DNA of 64,000 nt, taken from Rhizophagus irregularis (taxonomy: Eukaryota > Glomeromycota > Glomeromycetes > Glomerales > Glomeraceae). The notes under the pieces were generated by a model. The model made no database searches. It was not told the DNA's origin and worked only from the letters and a program-made list of their open reading frames with translations. The stretch is taken from the NCBI RefSeq assembly GCF_026210795.1, contig NC_089438.1, forward strand, positions 1,137,501 through 1,201,500, read 5' to 3'. Shown in pieces: positions 44,895-56,362 of the stretch; within the stretch, counting starts at the first letter, position 1; each line of letters starts with the position of its first letter. Position numbers and translations under genes: made by a program.

Positions 44895-46348
44895 ATGGAT
44901 GATAACAAACTTTTACGTGAAATTTTAAATGATGAAGAATACTGTGATGTTATTATTGAGGTCGGCAATGATCCTCATGTAAAAATATTTCATGCTCATA
45001 TGGTTATCTTGCATTATCGTTCTCAATATTTTCAAAGAATTTTATCAACTAATAAAAAGAAAAATGATGGAACTTTGACATATATCAAATTATCAAATAT
45101 TTTACCTGAGATATTTCAAATAATTTTAAGGTAATATTTAAATTAAAATTATATACTGTAACTATTGATTTTTTTTATTTTATTAATTTTATTAAATCTA
45201 AAATTATTAATTTTAGATATATTTATTGTGGTAATCTACCCTTTAATGATTATGATGCTTCAGATATAATTAAAATTCTAATTGCTTCCAGTGAACTTTG
45301 TCTTCAAGAATTAATTACAAGTTTACAATCCTTTATGATCGAAAAAAATACGAGCTGGATAGAGAAAAATTTATATTTTGCTTATCAAACAAGTATTGAA
45401 AATAATTCTTTAGTGGAACTACGAGAATATTGTACTGATTTAATAACAAATGAACCAAATAAGTTATTCAAATCACCAAATTTCCCTTCAGCTTCAGAAA
45501 ATCTTTTGATTTCAATCATTCAAAATGATAACCTTCAAATAAGTGATGTTCAAATTTGGGAGAATATTCTTAAATGGGGACTTGCTCAAAATCAAGAACT
45601 TCCTTCTGATATTACAAACTTTTCAAAAAATGATTTCAAAATTTTAAAGGATATCTTACAACAATATATTCCATTTATTAAATTCTACAATTTTACATGC
45701 AAGGAATTTTCTGATAAAGTACTACCTTACAAAAAAGTTTTATCAAAGGATTTATATAAAGATTTATTAAAAACTTTTCTAACACTTTCGGAATCTGATA
45801 GAGAACTAAGTGATATTAACCTAAGAACTGTTGATTCAAAAATTATTACGTATAAACATGCTGAATTAATTTCAAAATGGATCAATAGATTAAATATTAC
45901 GGATGAGTTGACTTCTCCATTTGAATTTAAATTATTATTTCGCGGATCTCGTGATGGACTTACAAGAAATAAATTTCATAGAATTTGCAATAATAAATCT
46001 CGCACCGTAACCATCATTAAAGTAAAGGACAGTAGTGAAATTCTTGGAGGATACAATCCAATTGAATGGAAATCTGATGAAAGTTATGGAACTACTAAAG
46101 ATAGTTTTATCTTCTCTTTTAGTAATAATGATGGAATTGAAAATTATATTTTAAGTCGTATAATGAATGAAAAACATGCTATATTTAATAGTCCTTATTA
46201 TGGTCCAACATTTGGTGAAGGTGATCTTATTTTATGGTACTTATCATTTTATTGTAATTATTGTGTAAAAACTTCCTATATAAACCCGATTAGAAAAACT
46301 GGAAATGTTTTTACTGTGGAAGAATGTGAAGTATTCCAAATCATATAA
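44895..46348 (+). CDS. BTB-BACK-TLDc protein 1
   Basis: Predicted 455-aa protein, exons 44895-45130 and 45217-46348, joined in phase 2 (TTTTAAG^GTAATA ... TTTTAG^ATATAT) to give LRYIYCG. Residues about 10-110 form a BTB/POZ domain (YCDVIIEVG, FHAHMVILHYRS), followed by a BACK-like helical region with VQIWENILKWG, and from about 281 a TLDc domain (LRTVDSKII, FKLLFRGSRDG, TIIKVKDS, ILGGYNP, DSFIFSF, ECEVFQI). BTB domains commonly recruit CUL3 ubiquitin ligases and TLDc domains bind V-ATPase or act in oxidative-stress responses. The role here is unproven. Closest relative in the window is the gene at 56,363. Confidence 0.88.
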
Positions 46349-46984
46349 TTGAAGGTTATATAATTTAACAGATATATACTATACTTTTCTAATAGTGATT
46401 AAATATTGGAACAATACTGTAGATTTACTTATAAAACAAAATATAGAGTTCTTACAAAAAAAAAATAACTTTGCAATTTCGATGGTTTGCACTGACACTA
46501 AAAAGGAATATTTCAAAGAAGTGAACTTATCCCCATTGCTTGTAATTTATTCATCACATTTGCTTTCCTTTTATTTATCTTTATTGCTTATTAATTTCTG
46601 TATTATTTTTCAAATTGCGAGAATTGATAATTAAAGATTTTTAGTAAATTTGTTTTATTGCTTACCATATATCTATAATTGCTAAACATGTATAAATATT
46701 TTATTTCCTAATTAGAAATTTTGAAAATATTTTAATCTTTAATATGTTTACGTCTCGTTTCTATTTACATTTGATTATCCAATCGTCTAATAAAGGAGTG
46801 GCAAAGTACATTTGACATTAAATATAAAACCTATGGGATGACGCTTTATTAAACCAACTAATGATTTAATGACTATAGCATTTACTTTTTTCTTAAAATA
46901 ATAATTGAATTGGTAACACGTTCAAAGGTATAAGCAGCAACATGTTCAAATCACAAAAATAGATGGAATAAATTTTTAAAGGCA
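46349..46984. other. 3' flank of BTB-TLDc gene 1
   Basis: AT-rich. A 79-codon open frame at 46,395 is not conserved in the paralogues and is not called. Confidence 0.4.
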
Positions 46985-47687
46985 TAGAATAGTTATTTGA
47001 ATAGTTTAAATACAGTATATTGATCGTCCTACCTTTTATTAAATGATTATTACAACCATTTTAATACAAAGAATGACCAGGTTATTTATTGATAAATATA
47101 AAATATTATTTTTAATAATATTTACATTTTTTTTTATCTCTTAAATCGATCAGCCAGAATAAATTGCAAAGATTATTTGTTAAATCACAAACAGATCGAT
47201 TAAATTTTAATTTTGTTTAGTTATAATTATGATATTTATTATAAAAAAATTTAATTTCTAAAATTTTTAAATTTATTAAAAATTATTTATTAAAAATATC
47301 ATTTTAATTCTAAAACAAATTATGTGTCGCTAAAAGGAAATTATTCGCTATTTAAAGTAAACCTAACATTCATTGAATTACACTTGCCCATAAAATTCAC
47401 AAAATTAATTTAATCCATCCTGAAACTACCTAAAAATAGTACAATCAAATGTAATATCGAATTAGTAATCAAAAAAAATTGTCAATGAAATCCATACAAT
47501 CAATTCATTTAAGCAAAGAGTTGATCCTAAAAAAAAAAAAATAAAATAAAAAATTTAACGAATAAATTAACATTTTTATTAGTAGTCTAAAAAAGAATGG
47601 TACCAAAAATCGAAAAAAAAGATTATTAGATAATATTGGCTGAAATTATTTTTATTTGGTTTCATTCAAATTGAAAATTTCCTTTTT
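46985..47687 (-). repeat. Dispersed repeat, copy 2 (inverted)
   Basis: Reverse complement of the repeat at 16,846-17,447, with about 100 bp more in the middle. The best-kept end lies near 47,650 (complement of ATGAAACCAAATAAAAATAA). It lies 460 bp before the kinase gene at 48,147. Confidence 0.65.
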
Positions 47688-48146
47688 TTATGTCGATCAA
47701 TAATGTAACATGGTGTTTTATTTTTATCATCAGATTACTACATATAGAATTTTTGTATCAAATTTTTGAATGTTACATATGCACAAGGGCTTATTTGTTT
47801 ATTTGTTGAATAAATTTATCCGAACTCCGTAATTTTAAAAAAATTTTTTTTTTACGTTTCATTTTATTATATGGTTAACGTTATCTTTGAATACACTTAA
47901 TATATACAATTCAAATTAATTTAGTACGGAAATATCAGAAATGAACCCTAAAGAAAATAAAAGAAATTTATGAAAGAATGTTTTTGCTAGTATATATCAG
48001 GTAAAACAATTTATTTTATCATTTAATAATATAACATGAATAATAATGTTTTTTTAATCATTTATCTTTAAAAGTACCATGTTACAATTTCTACTATTGG
48101 TTCAACTACTGAATCAGCAGAAGAGATAGATGATAAAGTAGTTTAT

Positions 48147-49736
48147 ATGGAAGATTTAGAAAAAAGAAAACAAGTATATGGAATATGTGGAGAATGTAAT
48201 GAACCTGGCACAGGATCTAAATGGTGTCAACCTTGTAATGCTAAAAGATTTAAGGATAACTTTAAAAATTGGACTGGTGGAAATAAAGATATTGATGAAT
48301 TTATACAACAATCACAACTTAATGCTGTGTACTATAAAAAATATCTTGAATGGATACCTTTTGAAAATTTTAAAGTTATTACTTATATTACCAAAGGTGG
48401 ATTTGGTAAAATTTATTCGGCTGAATGGTCTGAAGGATGTATTTATTTTTGGGATATTGAAAATCAAAAATGGATTAGGCATAGCAGAAAAGTTGCATTA
48501 AAAAGTTTGGATAATTCATCTTGTATAAGTGCAGAATTTTTAAATGAGGTAATTAAAATAAGAAAGGCAATCTATTTAATTTTATTTTTTATTTATATAT
48601 TAAAAATTTCACTTTCAATATTTTCGTTAGATTAAAACTCATCTTCAGATTTATCTTTATAATGTTATTCAATGTTATGGAATAACTCAAGATCCAAATA
48701 CCAAAGATTATATGATGGTTTTAGAATATTGTGAAAATGGAAATTTGAGAAATTATTATATGAATAATGAATCAAGTTATGGTCCAAAAATTGAAGAATT
48801 AACGCGAATTGCAAGTGGACTTCTAGATATTCATAATGCTGGAAAAATTCATAAAGATTTTCATTCAGGCAATATATTATATGATATGGGTTATCCATAT
48901 ATAAGTGATTTAGGAATGTGTAAACCAGCAAATAATGAAAAGCAATTAGTTAAACAAGAAGGAATTTATGGAGTATTACCTTATATGGCACCAGAAGTTT
49001 TACGTGGATATCAATATACAAAAGCATCTGATATTTATTCATTTGGAATAATGATGAATGAATATATATCTGAAGAAACTCCTTATAATAATATTCCTCA
49101 TGATTATGCTTTATCTATTAAAATATGTAAAGGACTTAGACCAAATATTTTTAAATATACACCAAAATTACTTGCAGATTTGATTACTAAATGTTGGGAT
49201 GCTAAAGCAGAAAATAGACCAACTTCTAAGGAAGTGTATAAAGAACTTGAAAAATTGTTCATTGAACAATCTAAATATCATTCTCAAATAAATGAATATG
49301 ATGATAAAATCAAATTAAGCAGAACAAGTGAAAAAAGATCTAATAACATTCAAACGCATCCACAAGCAATCTATACTAGTAGACTTTTAAATTTTGAAAA
49401 TCTTCCAGAACCAATAAATTCAGGTAATTTAATTTAACTTACACTTTGATAACCAAAAAAAAGGTTTACATTACTAATAACTTTATATTTTAATAGATGC
49501 TACTAAAACAACATTACGTAAGTAATTATTATTTATAACCAATATAAATTTTTGTATTGTTTTTAATATTATGTTAATTAATTCATAGATTCAGAATGTT
49601 TAGATTGTCAATTAGACGAATTAGGTAAGATATTTATTCTTTAGTTCATTATTTTGCTTAATATTTATTAATTTCAGTTACTTATTTTGTAGATCTTAAT
49701 GAAATCAATCAAGATGAAGAAAATAATATTGAATGA
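48147..49736 (+). CDS. TKL-type kinase with HKD loop and micro-exon tail
   Basis: Predicted 431-aa kinase. Exons 48147-48548, 48631-49423, 49497-49517, 49589-49624, 49693-49736; total length divisible by three. A short Cys-rich head (CGEC, CQPC) is followed by WTGGNKDIDEFIQ, glycine loop KGGFGKIY, beta-3 Lys in VALK, HKD (208-210) in place of HRD, DLG (227-229), and APE. The missing Arg of HRD removes the usual contact with activation-loop phosphate, but the catalytic Asp is present, so activity is plausible. The lobe junction is phase 0; three tail exons (21, 36, 44 nt) are phase 1 and encode DATKTTL, HSECLDCQLDEL and an acidic end. The frame is open about 70 bases upstream of ATG 48,147 without another ATG, so a 5' exon is possible. 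Confidence 0.83.
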
Positions 49737-50390
49737 TTTTTTTTATAAGAATCAAAGAATTTAGTTTAACTAAAATTATATTATCATTAAATTATTTCTT
49801 TTATACTAGTTATTATTTATAGTTTTGTATGTAATATTTTGGTTTAATAAAAATAAATTATAAATTGGTTAGCTATTGATTGTTCATTTATAGCAAATCA
49901 ATTTTATCATTAAACTACCCAAAATATTAATTGCAACTTTATTTTTGACGTAAAAGATTTAATATACAGTACGTAATGTAATTTCAAATTAAATTATCAA
50001 TTATTGAATTATTTTTTTTTTACTTGATTATATTTAAACGAACAATGATTTTGAAATTTTTTACAAAAATGGTTTAAAAGATTTTAATTATTGAATTATA
50101 AATTGGAAAATTACACTGAATCACTTAAAATATTTTTGATTGCAAAATAACATAAAACATAATGGAAAAACTGAACAAAAACACTAATGAAGGATTATTA
50201 AATTAAACAAAGACCAAAAATGAAACAAATCAAAACAATAAGATAAAAAGTGAAACAAAAATAGAGAAACCAAATGATAAAGTTGAATCGACAAAAAATG
50301 AAACAAAATGAAAATATAATTGAAAAGAAATCCGAGCATAAAGTACTATAAAACAAATATAAAATGAAAGTCTAATAAGTGATAATAACT
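49737..50390. other. AT- and purine-rich intergenic DNA
   Basis: The stretch 50,160-50,350 is rich in AAATGAAACAAA-like words on the plus strand. No gene. Confidence 0.4.
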
Positions 50391-50394
50391 CTCA

Positions 50395-51187
50395 TCCAGA
50401 TTATTTATCCGGATTGATCCAGATTCTTTATCCGGGTCAAAAATCCAGATAGAAACCGAAATCCGGATTGGTTTTACAACTGATCAGCAGTACAAATTTG
50501 TGTAACATTAAATTTTGTCCGGTGGCTAAACTATTTTCCGATGTCACGTGATATATTTTCGGCCAGAATTACAAATTTGGCCAAAATTATCTAAGACCGC
50601 TAAATTTTCATAATTACAGACTATTGTTTGACATTTCTTTGAAAATTAACTAATTACGAAATTTTGGATAAACAAGATATTTTTATATACAGATAAAGAT
50701 TACTATAGATAGATGTGTTGGGTTAGTAAGGCAATGTTTAAAATGTTAAAAAGGATTTGTTTCTTCTTTCAAAAATTAAAGAATCATTTGAATCATATTA
50801 TACAATATTAAGATTTTAATTTTTAAAAAAAGTTGTTGTAATTATATAATTATATAAATTTTATAATATTTTAATTTTTTGTAATTTGATTTGAATAATT
50901 TTTCATTTAAAAATAATAATTATTATTTCATTGTAAAAAAAATAATAAAAGTTTTTTTTTTGAATGTTTGGGTAAATATGAATATTTAAAATATTTGTCT
51001 ATGGTCGCACTTTGATGAAAAAAAATATATACTTAATTCTATAAATAATTTGTAAATCTTATTATATAAAGTTACGGTGCTATGCAAAAAAAAAAATAAA
51101 TAAAGATTCATCTGGATTCTGGTTTAAACTGGATATTTTTCATCTGGATTAAATTCAGATGAAAACCACAAATCCAGATATCTGATT
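50395..51187. mobile_element. Possible element with ATCCAGAT sub-terminal repeats
   Basis: The left 80 bp contain ATCCAGAT/ATCCGGAT words (CATCCAGATTATTTATCCGG). The right 85 bp contain the complementary ATCTGGAT words. The interior is AT-rich, non-coding, and includes a GGCCAGAATTA word. The right edge abuts exactly the truncated kinase exon at 51,189. Confidence 0.45.
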
Positions 51188-51188
51188 G

Positions 51189-51429
51189 ACAACAATCACA
51201 ACTTAATGCTGTGTGCTATAAAAACTATCTTGAATGGATACCTTTTGAAAATTTTAAAGATATTGCTTATATTACCAGAGGTGGATTTGATAAAATTTAT
51301 TCAGCTGAATTGAAGGATGCATTATTATATTGGGATATTGAAGATCAAAAATGGAAAAGGTATAGCATAAAAGTTGCACTAAAAAGTTTGGATAATTCAC
51401 CTTGTATAAGTGCAGAATTTTTAAATGAG
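51189..51429 (+). pseudogene. Truncated copy of the 48,147 kinase exon 1
   Basis: Matches the second half of exon 1 of the kinase at 48,147 from ACAACAATCACAACTTAATG to its last codon GAG, with about 10 percent differences. The glycine loop GGFGKIY has become GGFDKIY. The copy stops exactly at the parental splice junction and is followed by TAGCTTC instead of the GT donor. The head and the whole C-lobe are absent. Confidence 0.85.
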
Positions 51430-52135
51430 TAGCTTCATCAAGTTTACTGTGATTATAGAGACTCCATCAAAAGGCTTTGAAGAATGGTCATTCCCGAAGG
51501 TGTGTCAGCTTTACGGACTCAGCGAATCAGAGGATCCTTCATATCTGTCTTTCCGCCTTTCACTTATGAGTGCAAAGACCTGGAAGATGATTTTTCTCAG
51601 GAAATACTTAGAAATCTTATAACCAAACTGAAGGCCCGTCTCAAGTCCATTCCAATCAGTGGAAATGAAGCATCGAAATTGCAATACGTGTGTTCTTACC
51701 TTGTTGCAAATGCAAATCTATATGAAGGGAAATTTGAACTTCAACCAGAAAAAAATATCACAGGGCCTAATGGACACGGACCAGTTGATTTTGCAATAGA
51801 CTTATTCCAAACTGCAAAAACTGTTGGTGTAATAGAAGTAAATGACAAGGATTTTTTTAAGGGTATTGCTCAGAATGCTGTACAACTTGAATCAGCCTTA
51901 TCAAACCGTAAGCGTAAAGCAAGTAAGATGGAAGAAGGAGATACTTTTACGGGAAAGACTTTTGGAATTATTACAGATGCAAAAGTATGGTATTTTATGG
52001 AATGTTCGTACAATAAGGGGAAGCCATCGTTTAAGCTATCAGAACTGTATGCAAATTGCAAAGATTAGGATTTGCAAGCTAAGGTGGAAAAGGTCCTCAG
52101 ACATATTGCATAGTTATTGGACTCAGCTCTTGACA
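51425..52135 (+). pseudogene. CRN-like gene with a PD-(D/E)XK-type domain, broken
   Basis: The frame starting at 51,425 reads SSFIKFTVIIETPSKGFEEW and ...QLYGLSESEDPS, then needs a frame change near 51,540 to continue as ISVFPPFTYECKDLEDDF. The main body (to the TAG at 52,066-52,068) contains GPVDFAIDL and GVIEVN, the places where a PD-(D/E)XK nuclease fold would have its Asp and E-x-K; the Lys is Asn here. After the TAG the text goes on as DLQAKVEKVLRHIA, a second TAG, then LLDSALD. So it has at least one frameshift and two stops. From memory of the families this resembles Crinkler (CRN)-type proteins of Glomeromycotina; I could not check that. Confidence 0.6.
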
Positions 52136-52139
52136 TAGG

Positions 52140-53159
52140 CAAAGAGAGGGAAATAAAAAAGGTAAGGTCGATAGGCAATCTTGCGAGAAAGTCAAATTAG
52201 AAATTAGGTTTTAGGATATAATTTTAAGGAGTTGTTCCAATTATGTAATTTGTTTTACGTGTATACTTTTTTATAAATTTTTGTGTTATATTTTTGTGTT
52301 ACATCAACAATACACACAACACTGATCGTGACAAAATGTTACAGTTTTCTTACTGCATGCGGGACAACTTATGTGAACGCTTATTCTTAATTCTAAATTT
52401 TTACATGATTTTTGATCTTCACGGTTACACCTATAAAATATATGTACTTGTTTATCTTATAAGGATATCAAATTGTATAAATTACTACGTCGATACCAGG
52501 TATATGATTTGCTGATGTTTTCTAACATAAAAAATTACATCAAACTCAAATCCCATTCTAATATAATTTAGTCACTAAAACTTATAACAATAATCAAGTG
52601 AAATATGAAAACATTACAGAAGTAAGAAATGGCTATATTGACCTTGATTTACTGAAGGAAGTTAATATCAAGAGATATATTAGTTTGTGTTTCTTAATAC
52701 GCCTGGCGTCAAAAATTTTTTTATTTTGAGCGGATCTATTGATTGGATCTTCATGTTAGATCAAGTTAGTGTAATTCACTAATTCACATTCCAAATTTGA
52801 TTATGGAAAGGTGATCCATCTCAAATTTATTTTCAGATTATTCTCATTTAGCAATTTGAGTTCGTGATATCATTTGACTTTGCTGTTTTACTTGAACAAG
52901 GCTTGATTATACTCATTAGCTGAGCCACTTCGAATTCTTACATACTGTATATACTATTTAGTGATTTTTGGATTTGGATTGTTCTTTTTCAGTTATATTA
53001 TATCGAAAAAAGTCTTTTATTTTGGTTGTATTGTCATATTGTCGTTATGCTATGTTATTACTATTACACTAGAGGTCTATTGGATAATATACACAAAAAA
53101 TTTTTCTACGAACCAAGTAATCAAGTGATTATTGAATTAAAAGTGTACAATTTTTTTCA
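52140..53159. other. Intergenic DNA between two CRN-like pseudogenes
   Basis: No gene recognised; the short open frame at 52,294 has no support. Confidence 0.4.
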
Positions 53160-53300
53160 TTTATATTTTCCTTTTTTTTTGACTTTCTATTTGACTTTCC
53201 ATTCTCCTTCTCTTTCGTTCTCCCCTTCTTTTTCGCCCTCCCCTCCCCTTCCCTTTTCGTTCTCCCATTTTCCTTTACTTCCACTTTTTCTGATTCATCT
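53160..53300 (+). repeat. Polypyrimidine tract
   Basis: C/T-rich plus strand (CTCCCCTTC, CCCTCCCCTCCCC). It lies directly downstream of the pseudogene at 53,301. Confidence 0.7.
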
Positions 53301-54290
53301 TCATACTTTCTCATGGTATTTTTCATTCAGCACATTAAAAAATGTGAGATGATCTGGTTGAAAAACACATGATGCATTACTACGATCAATTATTCCAATG
53401 AGTTGTTGTTGCTTTTCAGTTATTTGGTCATGTTGTTGTTTATAAATGGTTGAATCTAGGCTTTTTTGTTCTTAAATTATGTGTATCATTTGTAATAATA
53501 GGGATTTGATTGAACACATCTGCTGGGTATGCAACCAATACCCCAATAGAACCAACTTTTTAACATAGTTCTATTACTTTTTGAATGGTGGATCTGTTCG
53601 ATTTCTCATTAGTAATCTTTCCATCCTTTCTTTTATAAAACATTGTTGGATGAAGTCCATTTAGCACATTTTTACTTATCTTAACTGAATAATGCAGTTT
53701 GAGTTGAGCGAATACAGGAACCACAATTTGATTCTCAAACTGAACAAAGAAAATCAAATCAGGACCACAAAAGAAATCCAGGAAATAGAATGTTGGATGC
53801 AACTCTGGTTTTTCACTAAAGAACTTATCAAGTTTGTAACCTGTGGTTGAATTTGCCACTCGTTTTACAGGTGATCTAACAATCTTTGGCGATCCCACGA
53901 ATGTATCAGGAAAATCATTGATACCAACAAACATTGGCATGTTTCTAATATTAGTAGAGCCATCGAATTTTTTTTCAAATTCCGTTGTTAAGTATGTTTC
54001 CCATAAGAAACCACATGAACTTGCGTTATTAACTTTAGACATTGTACTAAGAATTTCCTTCGGTAGACTACCATAATCATTAAAAAAGTTAAATGCAGCC
54101 TCAAGAGCAAAGGGTTCATCCACCAAAGCAACCAAAAATCCTCTTCTGCACGTGCGTAAAACATTAAGTCTGTATTTACACTTGAAGTATACATCGCACA
54201 TAGTGTGGAATGCATCATTATTGTTTATGTATTTTTCAAGGAATTGTCTGTGTTCACTTTTAAGGAAATTTTTGAATACTTTATCAGGTT
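53301..54290 (-). pseudogene. CRN-like gene, second copy, broken at the 3' end
   Basis: The frame is open from a likely acceptor (CTTTTTAG at about 54,291) through FLEKYINNNDAFHTM to a stop at 53,560-53,562 after IQKVIELC. Translation then resumes in the same frame as KVGSIGVLVAYPADVF...NDTHNLRTKK and, after a shift, as STIYKQQHDQITEKQQ ... GIIDRSNAS ... to TGA 53,301. CGPDLIFFVQF and PVFAQLKL resemble the PD and x-x-K parts of a restriction-nuclease fold. It has one stop and one frameshift, so it is probably dead, though a truncated 213-aa or longer product could be made. No N-terminal exon was identified upstream. Confidence 0.6.
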
Positions 54291-54800
54291 CTAAAAAGTT
54301 TATGAGACATAATAAAATAAGTATTATTATCAGAAACCTTCGCTAGTTACTGAAAAAAGATATTGTACCTTGTGTAATTCCTTGCTGGAGAGACGCGAGA
54401 AAAAAAATGACGTCAGGTTAAATTGATATTTCGTTTCTTGTTTGAGAGGTAAATTGGAAGACAGTTACCAGTGGTGTGGTGGCGGGCTGGGGCAGTTGGA
54501 CGATGATGTGTATGTGCTCCATACGAATATCAGAAAAAGATGTAACAACATTCCAAGATTCATCTAGCTCCTCATCTCCTAATTCTTTTAACGATTTCTA
54601 GACGAGGGTCCTCCTTAAGTTTATCATGTTTGCCATTTTTTTTTCTGGTTGGAATGCTAACTTTCCATAATATAAGCATATTGGGGTTAATTTGGCCGAA
54701 GGAATCCTATTGCTCACAATATATCATTTTCTTGAGATGACCAATGGTGAGAATATTAAAAGGAATTTCGCGACTACTGTTAGTATTAACATCGCAAATG
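54291..54800. other. Upstream flank of the CRN-like pseudogene
   Basis: Slightly richer in G+C. It may contain the missing N-terminal exon or more LINE debris, but nothing could be assigned. Confidence 0.35.
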
Positions 54801-55620
54801 TCAACCGAAAACTTAAGAGTGCTACAGCCAAACACTGAATTGTTATCCCATTAACCTTCATCATTACAAACAGAATAGAAGAAAAGTTATGTCCTCGTTG
54901 TGAGAAATTTAATGAAGATTGGGAACACATTTGGATTTGTGAAGCGAATGAGGTAGAAGTAAGTCTTTTGATTAAGAATTCGATTTATGAATACAAACTA
55001 AAGCTAATAGAAGAGAAAAAGCAGAGATAGTGAGAGATAAATTTCGAATTTATTAGAATTTAGAACACCCGTCAATGGTTCTATTAGGTAAGAATAGATA
55101 TTGGGAATTAATACGAGGGATATACAACCAAAATTTTAATAAAATAGCAAAGGGAAGGAATATAAAAAAAGCTATAGAGAACCTTTGGTGTTTTTGTTAC
55201 GATCAGATTAAAATAAAAATTTGGAAAAAAAAGATGTGATAAGATTTATGAAATAGAGAAAGAGCGAGGGATAACAAAAAAGGATTTAAAGAAAAAGAAA
55301 GTAAGGTCAAGGGAGAAAACATCAGGAGAAGAATTAGAATTAGAAGGAAAAAATAATAATTTAAAACAACGAAAAAGATGAGAACGATAAAAATGAAAAA
55401 AAAATTAATTAAAAATATAAAGATAGTACCGAAGGATAAAATGATAGGTCACATAACAGATGGGAATACGATCAAGCATAGTTGGTCAATGATAAATAAA
55501 ATAGTTTAGTTATTAAATTAGAGTAGATTATATAATTATTTTTATAGATTTGGATTGAACTTAGTTATAGAGGATATCGTAATTTTATGTAATCAATTTT
55601 ATAATTGTTCTTAATTAATA
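54800..55620 (+). mobile_element. 3' end of a LINE-type retrotransposon, decayed
   Basis: Contains EEKLCPRCEKFNEDWEHIWI followed by CEA, the CCHC-type zinc knuckle often seen at the C-terminus of LINE reverse transcriptase proteins. Then, past an in-frame stop, come WELIRGIYNQNF...IENLW and, in another frame, CDKIYEIEKERGITKKDLKK. Several stops and a frameshift lie in A-rich runs. The 3' part is non-coding. No reverse transcriptase core is present. Confidence 0.6.
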
Positions 55621-55732
55621 AACGCGTTACTATTTTTTTTTTAAAAAAAAGGGATTAAAAATGAAATTTATAGAAAGCTTATTTGTGTTGTTATTAATTA
55701 ATGCATGATCAAAAACGTCAGAATGATAACAC

Positions 55733-55817
55733 TATCGGTCACAGGGACTCATTGGTTGATGAAAACGGTCACTACGTGGCCCATTTTCATCCAATAATTC
55801 GGTCCTGTGACCGATAT
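55733..55817. repeat. 85-bp imperfect palindrome
   Basis: TATCGGTCACAGGGACTCAT ... and its complement (ATTCGGTCCTGTGACCGATA) with ATGAAAACGG / CCCATTTTCAT closer to the centre. Arms are about 36 bp. A small foldback element or hairpin. Confidence 0.7.
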
Positions 55818-56330
55818 AGCTCATCCCTCATCCAATAACTATTTAATAATTTCAATAAATTTTCAGTAAAACCAAACACACAAACCTTTACATAGTTTAT
55901 CATTTCTCAAAAAAATAATTTAATTAGGATTTCATTAACAATCTAAATAATTATCTGCAAAATGATATTCTAGAAATTACCTTGACAAATCGAATAACTA
56001 TTTAATATAAAATGAAACTAAAAAGAAAAAAAATTATAACTGTAAAATTTTATTTTTTTTTTCAATAAATTTATGCATCATTATATTGAAAAAATTGGGA
56101 ATATATTTTTTTTTCATAAATAATAATATAATAGGGTTAAATCTTCAATAATTATTTTATAATTCATCAGAGAATAGAAATTTCTATGATTTTCCAAATG
56201 CTCACGAAATTTCATGATCGATTGCGTTATTAGTCATGTGTTTAAAGCATAGGTTTAACGTTACACATGACGTAACAACTAAGTTATTAAGGTTTGGCCA
56301 TTGACAAATTTGAGAGTTGATCCTTTCTCA
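55818..56330. other. Upstream region of BTB-TLDc gene 2
   Basis: AT-rich, no other feature. Confidence 0.4.
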
Positions 56331-56352
56331 TTTCTTTTTTCGCCAACGTTAA
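56331..56352 (+). promoter_or_regulatory. TTTCGCCAACGTTAAAG element before BTB-TLDc gene 2
   Basis: TTTTTTCGCCAACGTTAAAG ends 10 bp before the ATG and matches the element of gene 1 in TTTCGC...AACGTT. Confidence 0.5.
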
Positions 56353-56362
56353 AGTAAAAAAA

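Noticed and set aside
46395-46634. 79-codon frame after BTB-TLDc gene 1
   Set aside because: Not present after the paralogues; ordinary AT-rich chance frame.
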